Below, one piece after another: positions 9,720 to 20,381 of a DNA stretch of 36,471 bases. Within the stretch, counting starts at the first letter, position 1, and every line of letters begins with the position of its first letter. A program made the position numbers and the translations under genes. This stretch comes from Spirogloea muscicola (taxonomy: Eukaryota; Streptophyta; Zygnematophyceae; Spirogloeales; Spirogloeaceae), in the NCBI GenBank assembly GCA_009602725.1, contig WELB01000204.1, forward strand, positions 196,483 through 232,953, read 5' to 3'. The notes below the pieces were generated by a model. It made no database searches, had not been told where the DNA came from, and saw nothing but the letters and a program-made list of their open reading frames with translations.

Positions 9720-10260
9720 CAACCACGACTCACAACGTCAGACATCTGCTTTGCTTGTCATGAATTCGAGTCTGTGACCAGCACGTGCCCACTCATATGG
9801 TACCTTCGACCAATGTGTATTTGCTGCTATTTGCTTGTATACCACATGCCTAAGTGTCACTAATCTCTGCACCTGTAAGAATTGCTGCAAGCTTTACTGA
9901 CATCTGCATCCTCACATCGTTGATGGAGAGAGATACAACAGAATACAAATAGGTTTACGAGGAGGTGATGGCCATAAAGATTGACGGCTTTAGGGTTGGC
10001 CTTGCTGCAACGGCCCACAGTCGGTGAGTGTGCTTTCTTTTGTAACTTCGATCCATTGATTGACTGTCCTCAACAGCTTGTGACGGGGCCGCTGGGTAGT
10101 GAGCACACGTCACTCGACGAGCAGTACATGTCGAGAATCGACCAGAGGAAAGACGCAGATCCTCCCCCTCTTTTTCACATAACAGTCTTTGAGCAAAATG
10201 GACAGTCCTTGACAGCGAGCACCTCTCTGCAAGCCCCTTCGGATCTTGTCCATATTTCTT
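9720..10260 (+). repeat. LRR-gene 3' flank module, copy F3
   Basis: It carries the shared landmarks ctgctttgcttgtcatg, agcacgtgcccactcatatg, ataccacatgcctaagtgtc, attgctgcaagctttactga, gatggccataaagattgacg, gccttgctgcaacggcccac, gtcactcgacgagcagtaca. It follows the stop of copy 3 directly. Confidence 0.7.
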
Positions 10261-10369
10261 GGGGCTGGCCTGTCACAATTGTCGCTTCTTCAGTCAGGTC
10301 TTCTTTTCCACTTCGGCACGGGGAGCAACCTGCTCTTTGACGCCGCAGACTCTCAAGCCCTGGTGTACT

Positions 10370-10616
10370 GGGTGCTGCATCCTATATCCTGCAGCATCGC
10401 CTGACATATGCCTCGCAGGTCGTGCCCTGGCTGCCGTCTCAGGCTACAGGTGGAGCGACTACTTTTCCCTGTACATTCCTTTCGGCTGGCCTATCATAGC
10501 TACTCTTTAACAATACATGTGCTCTTTCTGTCCTGGGACTGATTCTTTCAGACTTGCGGCTGCTGACTAGGATCACTGAGCAGGAACCCTTAGTGCTCTC
10601 TGAGCTTTACATATCT
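10370..10616 (+). mobile_element. LINE C-terminal tail remnant
   Basis: One frame reads SPDICLAGRALAAVSGYRWS, matching the LINE tail AGRALAAASG. The stretch 10547-10616 (agacttgcggctgctgacta, ggatcactgagcaggaaccc) is the inverted counterpart of 4021-4090. No intact coding frame remains. Confidence 0.5.
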
Positions 10617-11084
10617 TTCTGACTCTGGTCAATGATGTTGGCTAGCTTTTTCCAGCCCTCGCCCCCTTTCAAGAGCTGCTTCTTTTTGTTTATCATTCTG
10701 CCTTAGGAGTCAAGAGATTGGAGTAAATCTTCCAAATTTCAGCAGCAGGGCTGCGCCTCTTCCAGACCTTCACTTGGAGCTCTATCCTTGCAGTGCATCT
10801 TCGTGCCACCCTCCCTCCATGGTGTGCGGGGGTAGCCCCAAGGCCCACCCCGGCGTGGGGCGGGTCGTACGAGGGTAATAGGACAAGCGTTGCCCCCAAT
10901 AGACTACCGACAAAGCTTCTGTCGCTACTGGTCCCGTCAGGGCCATCTGAGGGACCGAGTACCAGGTGCGGCGGACCCACAAGCAGGAGCCACCTGGGGC
11001 CACCATCGAATCCCCTGGACTCTCTCTCGGGGATATTTAGTGTCCCCTTAGCCAGCTCATCACCCAGTCAAAAGGACATCTGTA
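10617..11084. other. No gene recognised; block repeats at its left end
   Basis: From 10640 a GGCTG-type block (ctagctttttccagccctcg) is seen. The rest (10700-11084) holds several overlapping short ORFs with no recognisable family. A LINE end follows. Confidence 0.4.
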
Positions 11085-11230
11085 TGGCTAAAAATTGCCT
11101 TCCTTTCAACGCATCGAGTAGTGACCTTTATGTTTTGACCCGTGGTTATTGAGCGGGTCAATCTGCTGTAGGTTATGTAGATTTTTAGATGTGCTTGCCT
11201 TTGTACCTGGCCATTTGGCCTACATTTCTT
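11085..11230 (+). mobile_element. LINE 3' end with type A tail
   Basis: The frame MAKNCLPFNASSSDLYVLTRGY (first part, then SSDLYVLTRGY) ends at 11152 with the conserved RGY-stop. It is followed by gagcgggtcaatctgctgta and gatgtgcttgcctttgtacc, tggccatttggcc. The same tail follows the LINE ends at 18109 and 30502 on the minus strand. Only the last codons of the ORF survive. Confidence 0.65.
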
Positions 11231-12254
11231 TCAACTTCATGCGCACCGCGCGCCTTCTCTCCTGGAACCATGTTTGCAACCAACCGAGAGCCACCTGGGG
11301 ACATGCGCAGATCCACCGAGGGTCACCTGGCAAAGCCAAGTCAGTCAAGGACGATACAGAGAAAGTGGCTCTCCCAAAGGGGCAAGGGCTTTCAACAGCC
11401 AGGCCGAGGGAAAAGTGACAAGGGCCGAGGGGAACAGGGCTTTCCCGGCAGGACAACATGGGACAATATGTGATTGAGTGCCTGACTGTGCGTCGTGAGG
11501 CTGACGGCCTCATGAGCCGGACAAGTTGATAGACTTGCCATATCACTCTAAAAAGCGTTGGCTGGCGCTCACAGACGATGGGAACGTTACAGTGGTCGTG
11601 GATGATCAAGAGACGGCAAAGGCACAAACACCAAATCAGCGTGAACAAATTAGTCAAGATGACGCTGACCCAGGCGAGATGCTGATGAGTCAGCATGACA
11701 ATGATGACGGCCCTTGGCGCATCAAGGCATGCAATTGGCCCGCGCCACAGTTCCACATGGACGCTTTGATGCATACTTCAGTGCGGCATAACAGTGGCAA
11801 TTTTGCAGTAGGGAGAAGAAAGTGCTCGCCCATCGAGTAGGGGGCCCAACGGTTTCTCAACGTCACAGACATAAAGCGGGCAAGTACACTATCTGAATAG
11901 AATGTGAGCGTTAACAGTGCTATGAAGCGCTCACAGACCAGGGATTGTTGTAAAAGGCGATGGCTGTGAGAGGCCAGCCCAAAAGACGGCCAGGCGAATC
12001 TTTGTGCTCGCCAGTTGTGTGTGCGACCAGGCGGAGCTTTGTGCTACTCTCTTGACTTCTGTGTACTACCAGACTCAATGTGTTACCATACACGGATATG
12101 CGTTTGCACCGCCAAGACGACGGTGGTCTGCTGGTCCTCCGGAGAAGGGCAAACGTGCAATGGAGGACTCTTAAGTGGAGGAGACAGTAAGTGGTGGCTA
12201 CTGAACGTGAAGGACAGGAGCAACATTAGGAGCAGCCAGAGCAGAAAGACTTTC
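11231..12254. other. No gene recognised; uncharacterised ORF and repeat blocks
   Basis: A 104-codon plus-strand ORF (11526-11840) is acidic (DDADPGEM, SQHDNDDGPW) but resembles nothing I know and ends in block-repeat sequence (gaagaaagtgctcgcccat, 11814). A GGCTG block is at 11956-11985 (gatggctgtgagaggccagc). A short perfect hairpin, tgaggc-tgacg-gcctca, is at about 11496-11512. None of this is enough to call a gene. Confidence 0.3.
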
Positions 12255-12548
12255 AGTAAGCAAATCTACGACTGTGGGCCGTTGCAGCAAGGCCGACCCT
12301 GAACCTGTCAGTCTTTTGCGGCCACAATCTCACAATTCCAGATTGTATTCTGCTTCATCGCTCTCCTTCCACGACGTGAGGATGCACATGTCAGTAAAGC
12401 TTGCAGCAACATCATTGTGGTCCAGAGAACACTGGCACTTGTCATGTGGTAATTAAGCAGAAAGCAAGGAATACATGCTGGTCAGTGAGAGCATAAGCAT
12501 GACACGTGCTTGTCCGTAGGCCATGACAAGCAAAGCAATTCCTCGACA
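12255..12548 (-). repeat. LRR-gene 3' flank module, copy F4
   Basis: On the minus strand it follows LRR copy 4, with gccttgctgcaacggcccac, gttgctgcaagctttactga, catgtgcatcctcac and aagtgccagtgttctctgg. The shared part is shorter than in the other copies. Beyond 12255 no similarity is seen. Confidence 0.6.
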
Positions 12549-14412
12549 TTATGACTCGTGGTTGCCATTACGATGGACATGACAGATGTCCAAGTTCTTG
12601 GGCGAACCGCGAAAAAATGGGGATAGTTTCCAAGGTGAGTCAAACTTCTCTAAGCACATGTTGGAGGTCCTTGTAAGCGGGACTCTACACCCTAAGGAAT
12701 AGCTATAGGTATCTAGGCCGATCTCGCAAATGTTTGGGCAGGTAGAGAGTATCTTATGAAGAACAGTCAAATCGACTCTGGGGCAGCTCTGCACGTGCAG
12801 TGCCTGCAACTGTGAACAACTGCTAACCAAGTGATGCACGTCTCGAGCGTGCATTTGGTGGCAGGAGAGACTCCTGACAGAGTCAAGCTCAAGGCCGCTC
12901 CATGCATCCGAAAGGTCAGTAGCATCTCCGTATGATTCTGAATCATCTGGAGGAGCAAGAATATCAAGCTCAAGCCCAACCAGGCAGCTAAACTTGCTGA
13001 GCATCTCAACCAACATCTCGCTGTTGATGAAAGAAAAGCACAACTGGGATCTAGAGACAAGGATGCTCAAGGACGTGAGACTTGGGAACCATTGTCCAAA
13101 GGACAGGAACTGCCGCTCCATGTGCCCGTGTGTTGGGAGGAAGCAGCATCTAAGGGAGCGCAACAGTGGCAGCTGGTGGTGGTGAGGACCAGCGCCCTCT
13201 TGGAAGCCGACTTCATACAGCTGGAGCGCCTGCAGACTTGGGGTGCACAGCGAGAGGAAGCCTAGCAGATGTGGCCAGTTAATGCTCCAAGTCTTCAAGG
13301 TCAGCGTAGTGAGAGATCTCATCTGGCCGCTGCCATGGGGTAACAAATCGTCCAAATCTGACCTTTCTGGTTCCATCTCACTAAGAAACTTTGGACCTTC
13401 CAGGGAGAGATCACGCAGACGCGGGCAAGAGGTGATGAAGGCAGCCAACACATCTGGCTCTCCATGAAATCTGTCAAAATCCAGAAATAGATATACTACC
13501 TCCAGGTGCGCCAGACCAGGCAGCTCTCGTCGCTCGTTGCGCAAGTGCTGGGCCCAGAATTTTTCACTGACCAGCTTGGTGAGGGAGGGGCGCTCTGCCA
13601 ATATTCTCAGCGGCAAATCTGTGGACAGCCCTGAGCACCTCTTCCACTGTACACTCTGAAGCTGGCTGCAACTGGCGGCAATCTGCCAGACCCCAGCGGC
13701 CGTGATGGTGTGGATGTCTGCCAGCTCGAGAACCCGAAGCTGCTGTGAAAGGTCCGCCACGTGACGCAAGCCCTCATCTGAAAATTTTGAAGGCTCACCC
13801 CTTCTACCATACAAACCAAGGAGCTCCAGATAGGTCAACTGGCGGCAGAGTGACGCGATGATGCGCATGTCCTCGTCTGCCAGCACGTGGTGGTGCATCG
13901 TCAGGAGGCCGAAGGTCAGGGCGTTTCTGCGAACACCCTTCTGCAGCCATTGCAGCTGCAGTCTCCTCGTGTTTGCAAGCTTGCGGTGCAGATGGACAAG
14001 AGATGACGGGCGCAGTCAGCAGAGCGGCGCAGAGGGCTGGCGCTGTCGCTCACCTCCCACATTCACCCCGCGGATGGCCAGGCTCTCGAGCGCCGTGAGC
14101 CGAGAGAGGCTGCGGAAGGCCAAGCGTCCGTGGCTCTGCAGGGTCAGCCGCCGGAGGCGCGGCGTGTGCTCGAGGGCAGCGAGCTCTGCCGCGTCTCCGC
14201 TCGAGTCCTCGTCCAGAATCATGTGGAGCTCGGTGAGGCCCGGGAAGGCCGCCAGGAAGCTCGGGTCCTCGCCCCGCGGGCGGTTGGCGAGGCCGAGGCG
14301 CTCGAGCGCGGGCGCGGCGGCCGCCGGCGGGGGCCCGAGCGGCGGCGGCCTCTCGTGGCGGAGCCACTTCTGCTCCAGCGTCAGGCCGCGGCGGGCGCCG
14401 CGGACGAAGGCG
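12549..14412 (-). CDS. LRR (F-box/LRR-type) protein, copy 4, 5' end in gap
   Basis: Exon 2 is 13876-12549, the intron is 14053-13877 (177 nt, GTGAGC/ctggcag), and exon 1 runs from 14054 to at least 14412. The phase-1 join reads IRGVNVG|DEDMRIIASLCRQ. Exon 1 encodes FVRGARRGLTLEQKWLRHER and LRR segments such as LTELHMILD, LRRLTLQ and LTALESLAI with no lesion. Exon 2 is an intact LRR block (SDEGLRHVADLSQQLRVLEL, VWQIAASCSQLQSVQW, QWFPSLTSLSIL) ending DICHVHRNGNHES. Immediately upstream of FVRGARRG the sequence becomes a homopolymer and then the assembly gap, so the F-box cannot be seen. The closest relative is copy 1 (shared MER-FLSF-QWFP and DDSES-DATDLSDAWS). This is probably the best-preserved gene of the four. 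The SCF adaptor role is inferred. Confidence 0.75.
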
Positions 14413-14534
<122 letters not shown>

Positions 14535-14826
14535 NNNNNNNNNNNNNNNNNNNNNNNNNNNNNNNNNNNNNNNNNNNNNNNNNNNNNNNNNNNNNNNNNN
14601 NNNNNNNNNNNNNNNNNNNNNNNNNNNNNNNNNNNNNNNNNNNNNNNNNNNNNNNNNNNNNNNNNNNNNNNNNNNNNNNNNNNNNNNNNNNNNNNNNNNN
14701 NNNNNNNNNNNNNNNNNNNNNNNNNNNNNNNNNNNNNNNNNNNNNNNNNNNNNNNNNNNNNNNNNNNNNNNNNNNNNNNNNNNNNNNNNNNNNNNNNNNN
14801 NNNNNNNNNNNNNNNNNNNNNNNNNN
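14535..14826. other. Assembly gap (292 Ns)
   Basis: It separates exon 1 of LRR copy 4 from a LINE fragment that also runs into it. The 3' end of that LINE and the F-box of copy 4 would fall here. Confidence 0.99.
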
Positions 14827-15298
14827 CAACTAAGGCCTGCGGAATGCTGGAGTGGCCCAAGCTGCCCCCCCGACTTCGACGACGCGCATCAACCAGCCGG
14901 GCCAGATGCTGGATCAGGGAGGACCATTTCACGCCGTAGCCTCCATAGATATCCATGGCACACGGGTAAAGATGGTCCCCTCGAGGATGATCATGGTAGT
15001 GCCGCTCCTTCTTGCGCTCCGCGCTGGACGTGGCCCAGCCAGACACGGTTGACGTTGGTGCGCCAGCCTTGTATGCGTCGATCAGTACCACGTCCAAGAG
15101 CAGACGAGGCCCACCGCCCCGCGGGGTAGCGACCACGTCCAGACGCCGCACGTATGGCTTGCCGCGCCTTGAGGAGATTGGCATGATCCCAGACACCTCC
15201 ATCGCCGGATGATATCCCGCCTCTCGCACAATGCCAAACATGGTATCCCTTAGTAGGTCGTGGGAGGCAATGCGCTCACAAAGGTATGAAGGGGCCAA
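14827..15298 (-). mobile_element. LINE restriction-like endonuclease fragment
   Basis: On the minus strand, SHDLLRDTMFGIVREAGYHP, then YVRRLDVVATPRGGG, LLLDVVLIDAYKAG, AERKKERHYHDHPRGDH and LYPCAMDIYGGYG follow the order of the endonuclease domain in the ORF at 30502-31539. The first D (RRLD), the second D (LLLD) and the K-x3-Y motif (KERHY) are kept. The frame is open until the gap at 14826. The upstream CCHC motif is lost, so this is a 5'-truncated copy. Confidence 0.75.
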
Positions 15299-15539
15299 AT
15301 GACGGATGGGCCTTCAAGTGCTTCGTGCGACAAGCCAATGACTTGGGGACCCGGAGGGCCGCCACGGGAGCTGGTGGCCTGACTTGTTAGAGCTCGCCCA
15401 GCACGCTGATGAATGGCCAGAGCTACCGGGCACGCCTCGGGAAGACGCTTTCTGGCCCCATTGGGAGAGCCGTTTCTGGCCCCTTCGGAAAAATTTTCAG
15501 TCCTTTCGGGCTGGCTGTTCACAGCGCGCGGCTGCTGTC

Positions 15540-16340
15540 TGCATCCTCCCCGCGAGCTGCCGTATGGTTGTTGGCCATGCCCGTCTACGCCGCGCTCAGG
15601 CTGCTGGACGACATCTTCCGTACGGCTGTCCACCGCCTCCTCGGCCTCCATCCCACCCTGCCTCAGTGGCGTGGTGCATTGTGAGTACGACGAGCGCAGC
15701 CCAGATGAGGATGCGTTGGCGCCACACATGCTCCGGTGCGCATGGGGAGGGGAGCGGACCGGCATGCACGACCTCCTCCGGAGTGCCATGTATGGCTTCT
15801 TCGTGGAGCCCGGCTACACCGTAACGATGGAGAACGGCATCGTCATGCCCCTGAAAGCTGGGGCGGATGGCCGATTCCGTGCCGGTCGTGCGATCTCGTC
15901 GCCAGCACGCTGGGCGGGGGCCCTTAGATCATTGCAGACGTAGTCACCACCGACTGCTTTGACTTCGGGAGCTTCGCTCGAGGAGGCAGGCTATGCAGTC
16001 CGCCAAGCGGCGGGCGTCGAGGAGAGGAACACTTCGATCACCCAGCAGACTACGAACTAGTCCCGCTGGCCGTCGATGTTCATGGGGCGTTTGGGACCCG
16101 ATGGCTCGACCAGTTCCAGCGCCTTGCGAGGCGTGCAGTGGCCCGCCGCAATGGCAGCAGAGCGAGCGACCCGGCTTCAATGCCGCCAAGTCGCTCGCTC
16201 AAGTGTTCAGGATGCGCCTGGCCATCTCCCTGCAAAGGTCCCTTGCCTCTGCCGTCCACTTGCACGCAGGCCGCGCCTTGGCTGCTGCCTCCGGGTTCGG
16301 TCAGGATGACGTCTCTACTTGCTGCCGTCTTAGTGTTTAG
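15540..16340 (+). mobile_element. Degenerate LINE C-terminal region, frameshifted
   Basis: Similarity to the LINE ORF at 30502-31539 is spread over several frames. AVWLLAMPVYAALRLLDDIF then RTAVHRLLGLHPTL comes first, followed after a shift by HCEYDERSPDEDALAPHMLR and C (the zinc motif), then GMHDLLRSAMYGFFVEPGYT. After a further shift come HFDHPADYELVPLAVDVHGA and WLDQFQRLARRAVARR, and finally FRMRLAISLQRSLASAVHLH then AGRALAAASG. At least three frameshifts make it a dead copy. Its 5' side (15495-15540) carries a GGCTG block. It lies head to head with the fragment at 14827-15298. Confidence 0.75.
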
Positions 16341-17303
16341 GATTTTGCTTCTTGCGCCATCCGGCACCTTCAGAGTCGACCCGTCTGTCACTTTTAAATT
16401 AGGTGTGAAGGTGGGGTCGCGAGCGCGGCATCTCCAACCTGCTTCGGTCAAGAAAGATACCTTTCGATTTGGTCGGCGTCGGAGCATCATCCGGATCCGG
16501 CGCCAGTGCCTCGCCATCAACGGTGCTTTAGCTTCCTCGCCGCCATTGTCAATCAGTGCCTCGGCGTGCAGCGCATTGCCCTCTTGCCACCTTCGCCACA
16601 CAAAGCCCTGCTGATTTATTTAAGCCAAGAAAGCTCTCGAAAGCACGTCGAAGGTGTGATATGCCTCGATAAGCCGTGAGGGACCAGTAGGGCAGTGGTA
16701 GGGTAATGGTAGGTAGTGGTAGAAGCGAGTCTCAGGCTACACTAGCCTTGAGGCTGGGGAACCCACATGGGCCAAATGGGCCACCCCAACAAACATTGTC
16801 ATTCTTTATCTGACCAAGCATAAAGGGTGCGGAGGGCCGGGGGCCGAGCAACTCGCTCGGCCTAGTCTCTTCCTTTGGCTGCTGCCAACCTTTGCTGCCG
16901 CCGCTGCCGCTGCCGCCGCCGCTGCTGCTGCCACTGCACAGTAAGCGTAGCGCGCGCGCCCAGGGCCACGCCACGAAGGCGTGGGCACAGGCAAAAGCAC
17001 AGACCTGCAAAGAGCCTCACTCCGACGAGCCCCGCATCCGGTCGCGTCAGACCGGGGGCGCACTTGGTAAGCCGCGACAATCGCGACCTTGTGCGAACCT
17101 ACCCAAAGTCCAAGCCTAACCTTGGACCATCAGAGAGCCTTGTCGAATACGCGCGAGCGACTCTTTTTGTGCTCCATTGCATCTACCGCAGTGCGAGCTT
17201 GTTTCATTGGCATCTCGCCCTTGTTGTCACGTTACTCTGAAGTTCAAGTCCTTTGGACACTTCCTGTTCGGATCTGTTACCTGGGTTAGTGCCCTTGGAC
17301 TAG
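16341..17303. other. No gene recognised; GCC/GCT triplet tract
   Basis: A tract rich in gccgct and gctgct triplets at about 16875-16935 produces alanine-, glycine- or arginine-rich ORFs on both strands; these are low-complexity shadows. A short g/t-rich stretch with four ggtagtggtag-like units lies at 16688-16725. No family is recognised. Confidence 0.4.
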
Positions 17304-17490
17304 TTCGCTGTTACTGGGGCCACTCCCCTTGGTTCGAGTTCGCTGTTACTGGGGCCACTCCCCTTGGTTCGAGTTCGCTGTTACTGGGGCCACTCCCCTG
17401 GTTCGAGTTGCTGTTACTTGGGGCCACTCCCCTTTGGGTCGCGGTTACTGTTATTTGGGGCCACTCCCCTTTGGGTCGCGTTACTGTTAC
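17304..17490 (+). repeat. Minisatellite, about 35-nt period, five units
   Basis: Units begin at about 17306, 17341 and 17376 with cgctgttactggggccactc then cccttggttcgagtt. Two more diverged units follow (ttacttggggccactcccct, then ttatttggggccactcccct). The first three are nearly identical at 35 nt spacing. Each unit holds a GGGG-ccact-CCCC hairpin. Confidence 0.85.
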
Positions 17491-18039
17491 TTTTGAAACT
17501 CTCTTTGAGAGTACTTGTCGCATGTTCTGATTACTTGTTCGTACACTTTGCTTGTGACTTGTCCGTCTGAACCTATTTAAGTAAATTGATCATTTCAATT
17601 CCAAGTTCTTAATTGCCAACCACGTCATCTGTTGGTTACTCCTATTCTGTTATTTTCTGTTGTGTTGTTTTCATTCGATATCCAAGTAGCTCCTAAATTC
17701 CTCGCGGACCTATTTCCACCTCAATTCATTGAGTGCCCACCACGCGAGACTGATTTCTTGCCTGCTTCCGTACTAATCTGACTTCTCGACGCTATCTGGC
17801 AATCGACGCCCTGTGGCACGACAGCCAGCCCGAATGTGAACAAGGTCCGAAAGGGCCGGAGGGTGTAGGAACATGTAACGTTTCCCGCGACCCTTGACGC
17901 TTTCAATGACCTCCACACAACAAACGCGGATCGGACAAGACGGCGCATTGCCAGATAGCAGTCGCCCTCCTGATTGAGAAGACGAAGTAGCTACTCTAGG
18001 GAGACGAAAGCTTTCGTGGATTTGGAACAACTAAATGCC
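17491..18039. other. No gene recognised
   Basis: AT-richer DNA to about 17780, then a partial dispersed block at 17822-17865 (cagccagcccgaatgtgaac, aaggtccgaaagggccgga). No coding family was recognised on either strand. Confidence 0.4.
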
Positions 18040-18175
18040 AAAGTGGCCAAGTACAAAGGCAAGCACATCCTGATGACGTATATGACCCACTGCAAATTGG
18101 CCCGCTCGTTAACCACGGGTCAACACATCGCCATCGCTAGCTGCTTTCAGGATGACAGGATTTTCACTTCCTCGA
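18040..18175 (-). mobile_element. LINE 3' tail, type A, degenerate
   Basis: On the plus strand, tggccaagtacaaaggcaag, cacatcctgatg, ttaaccacgggtcaacacat and cgccatcgctagctg match 30434-30540 position by position. The latter is the stop region and tail of the long LINE. The coding remnant on the minus strand reads SDGDVLTRG before a stop. Confidence 0.65.
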
Positions 18176-18904
18176 AAAGAGGCTCCGTCGGCCCGAGCGC
18201 CGTCACGCACTTGCAAGGCCCGGGGGTAGACGCGGGTGCGAAGAGTCCGCAGAGTCGGCAATCGAAGCAGCCGGTATCCCGATTCCCGGGAGCTCCGTCG
18301 ACGCACTCCCGGGATCTCGGCCAAGAATCTGCCGAAACTAAGGTCCCGTATGGGGGAAAGCTCGCGGGACAGAAAGGATCTGCGCCGGCTGCAGATCTGG
18401 GCGTGGCTCCCCACGTGGTCGCTCCCAGCCACTCGCTGCCGGCCACCTCCCTCCTCGCCCCCCCGCCGCTCATCCCCCGCGCCCCCCCGCCGGCGGCGGC
18501 GGCGGCCACGGCGGCGCCGCTGGGAGGAGCGGCAATGTGGAGCACGCAGCTGCAGGCGGCGGAGTGACGAGGGGACGAGTGGCCAGCTGTCGTGAATTCG
18601 TGGTCAAAGACCGTCTAGTGAGGAGGAAAGGGCCCCCCTGGTGCGTCTAATGGAGTCCACGGCCGTCCCCCCGTCGCCCCCCCAAAGCGAGTCGGACCTG
18701 CCGCCGTCGCCTGGCCGTCTCTGCGCAGCCAACCTGCTGCCCTCGCTGGCGGCCCCACTTCCAGCCACGAGGCCCCCCGCTAGTCGGCGCTCGCTTCCCC
18801 TATGGCCGGCATGCCCCGCACGCGCAGTCACCCGCCCGCATTGCCCGCCGCTCCTTCCATTTTTTGCACTACTGTAGTCTTTGGCTGAACAATATATTGG
18901 CTTG
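18176..18904. other. No gene recognised
   Basis: This is GC-rich DNA with overlapping long ORFs on both strands dominated by proline, alanine, arginine and glycine. I recognise no domain in any frame, and GC-rich DNA gives such ORFs by chance. Confidence 0.35.
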
Positions 18905-19030
18905 AATCTGGCCACCTTTTCATTTGGCCCCTTCGAACCTTTGTCCATTCTTTTCGGGCTGGCTTTCCACAGCCCTTGCCCCCATTGGAAGAGCCAGTTC
19001 TTTCATTCCATGCGCACCGCGCGCGCCTTC
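18905..19030 (-). repeat. Dispersed GGCTG/CAGCC block upstream of the S40 domain
   Basis: On the plus strand it reads tttggccccttcgaaccttt, gtccattcttttcgggctgg, ctttccacagcccttgcccc, cattggaagagcc, catgcgcaccgcgcgcgcct. This is the reverse complement of the consensus block common in this window. Confidence 0.65.
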
Positions 19031-19353
19031 TCTTCCGAGCTGGCTGCTAGTTGCTGCTAATGGCGGCCACTGCCCTTAACCAGCGTGATGAGCGCGCCCT
19101 GAGCCGCCGGTTTTCCCCCCAACCCCGCACTCGAAGGCGGCGAGGTCCGAGCTTGGCGCGAGAGGGGCACGCGCGCTCTTGGCCCTGCAGGGGCACGCGC
19201 GCTCCCTGGGCCCACGTCTCCGTCCCGCCGAGTTTGACGCCGCCGTCCCGCCTTTCAATGCTCGTTCCAACAACGCATCTTTGCTCTAAGTCAGGCCTCC
19301 GGCTTTCGTGGCGGCGCTCCAGCTCCCCAAGTNCAGCGGCGGCGGCGTGGCGG

Positions 19354-19512
19354 CGGCGCGGCCGCATGGTGCCGCCGCACGAGCTCCTGGCGGCCGAGTA
19401 CGCCAAGACGTCGTCGTCCGTCTACGAGGGCATCGGCCGCACGCTCAAGGGCCAGGACCTCTCGCGCGTCCGCACCGCCGTACTGCGCCAGACCGGCTTC
19501 CTCGACTCCTGA
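19354..19512 (+). CDS. Senescence-regulator S40 (DUF584) domain protein, 5' end unresolved
   Basis: The frame reads [50 protein letters not shown], then TGA at 19510-19512. The PPHEL start, the GRTLKGxDLSxVRxAV core and the TGF end are the diagnostic order of the plant S40 family (Pfam DUF584). The family consists of small, mostly nuclear proteins linked to leaf senescence and stress in land plants, with no known biochemical activity. S40 proteins are usually 130-200 residues, so about 50 residues here is only the C-terminal domain. An open frame upstream reaches 19051, but an N at 19333 and repeat DNA around 19000 make the start uncertain. The first in-frame ATG that would keep the domain is at 19366. 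Composition is very GC-rich, as in grass S40 genes. It may be native, acquired or contaminant. Confidence 0.75.
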   Translation, partial: RRGRMVPPHELLAAEYAKTSSSVYEGIGRTLKGQDLSRVRTAVLRQTGFLDS

Positions 19513-20381
19513 CGCCCCACGTCCCCAAGCACAACAACTGGCCACACTAATTGCCACTGTTAGGCGGGCCGGCTAACGGCAAGGTGCTTAGCTTGCTCGC
19601 AAACCTATCTCTTTCATCACCAATGTCTGCAGTTTCGGGCCTCTCTAGCTGCACACAAGTCTAGTGACACTAACTGTAGGGTTAGCGTGTATAACGAATG
19701 CCAAGATGTAGGTGTAGGTACAAACTGTGCTGCCCTGGCAAGTGTACCATGGGTTTACTGCGGTGGGTGTGATGTAATCAAGAGTTGCGTACTTTTCTAA
19801 GCCTCGTGCTTAAGCACAAGCTCCTGGGCAACTATAAATACATTGGCTTAACTGCAGAAAGTGAGCTAGACCCACTAGAGCCTGACTGCTGTTGGATGCT
19901 GCTTGGATCACAGCCTAGTACCGCATTCACTGCAACTGGCGATTAGTCACGCGCAGTTGAGTTGCGGGACACTGAGGTGGGCTGTCAGGCTCCACCATTA
20001 TTGTTGTCAAATTGTATCAAAATTGCCTCAAATGGACTCAAATATCCCCGACCAAATGCGGCCGAGGACAGCTGGGCGTAGCTGGTATCGGTGTCTGGTG
20101 CAACTGCGAGCACCCAAGTGTGTCTCAACGGGCGGGACTTCCTCACAGTGACGGCACCCGAAGAGGAAGGCTTGGGACCACTTTGCCCAGGTCCACGTCG
20201 GGCTCTCAGCATCAGCATCGGGCTGTCCGCGCTCATGGGATGTTGCTCTCAACATCTGCGCGCAACAGAATGATGGACTAAATGAAAATTTAAGCGTGCA
20301 ATGTGGAAGACTAGGGCCGCTCTGTCGAGCCACCTATTATACTGTTCAACAATTTGCATCCATTTTTTAAAACAGATATTT
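19513..20381. other. No gene recognised; 3' region between convergent genes
   Basis: It lies between the S40 stop and the stop of the S10 gene on the other strand. AT content is higher than in flanking exons. A TATA-like ctataaatac sits at about 19832. No coding family was recognised. Confidence 0.4.

Noticed and set aside
11526-11840. 104-codon acidic ORF
   Set aside because: No recognised family, and its end lies in a dispersed repeat. Noted within the intergenic entry, but too weak for a gene call.
16732-17080. Alanine/glycine/arginine-rich ORFs on both strands
   Set aside because: They are translations of a GCC/GCT triplet tract in several frames, with no domain and no consistent frame.
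17320-17400. ggttcgagtt recurring, reminiscent of a tRNA T-loop
   Set aside because: No acceptor, D or anticodon arms can be paired around it; it is part of the 35-nt minisatellite.
18147-18595. Long overlapping ORFs of 100-200 codons
   Set aside because: Low-complexity composition in GC-rich DNA, open in several frames at once, and no recognised motif.
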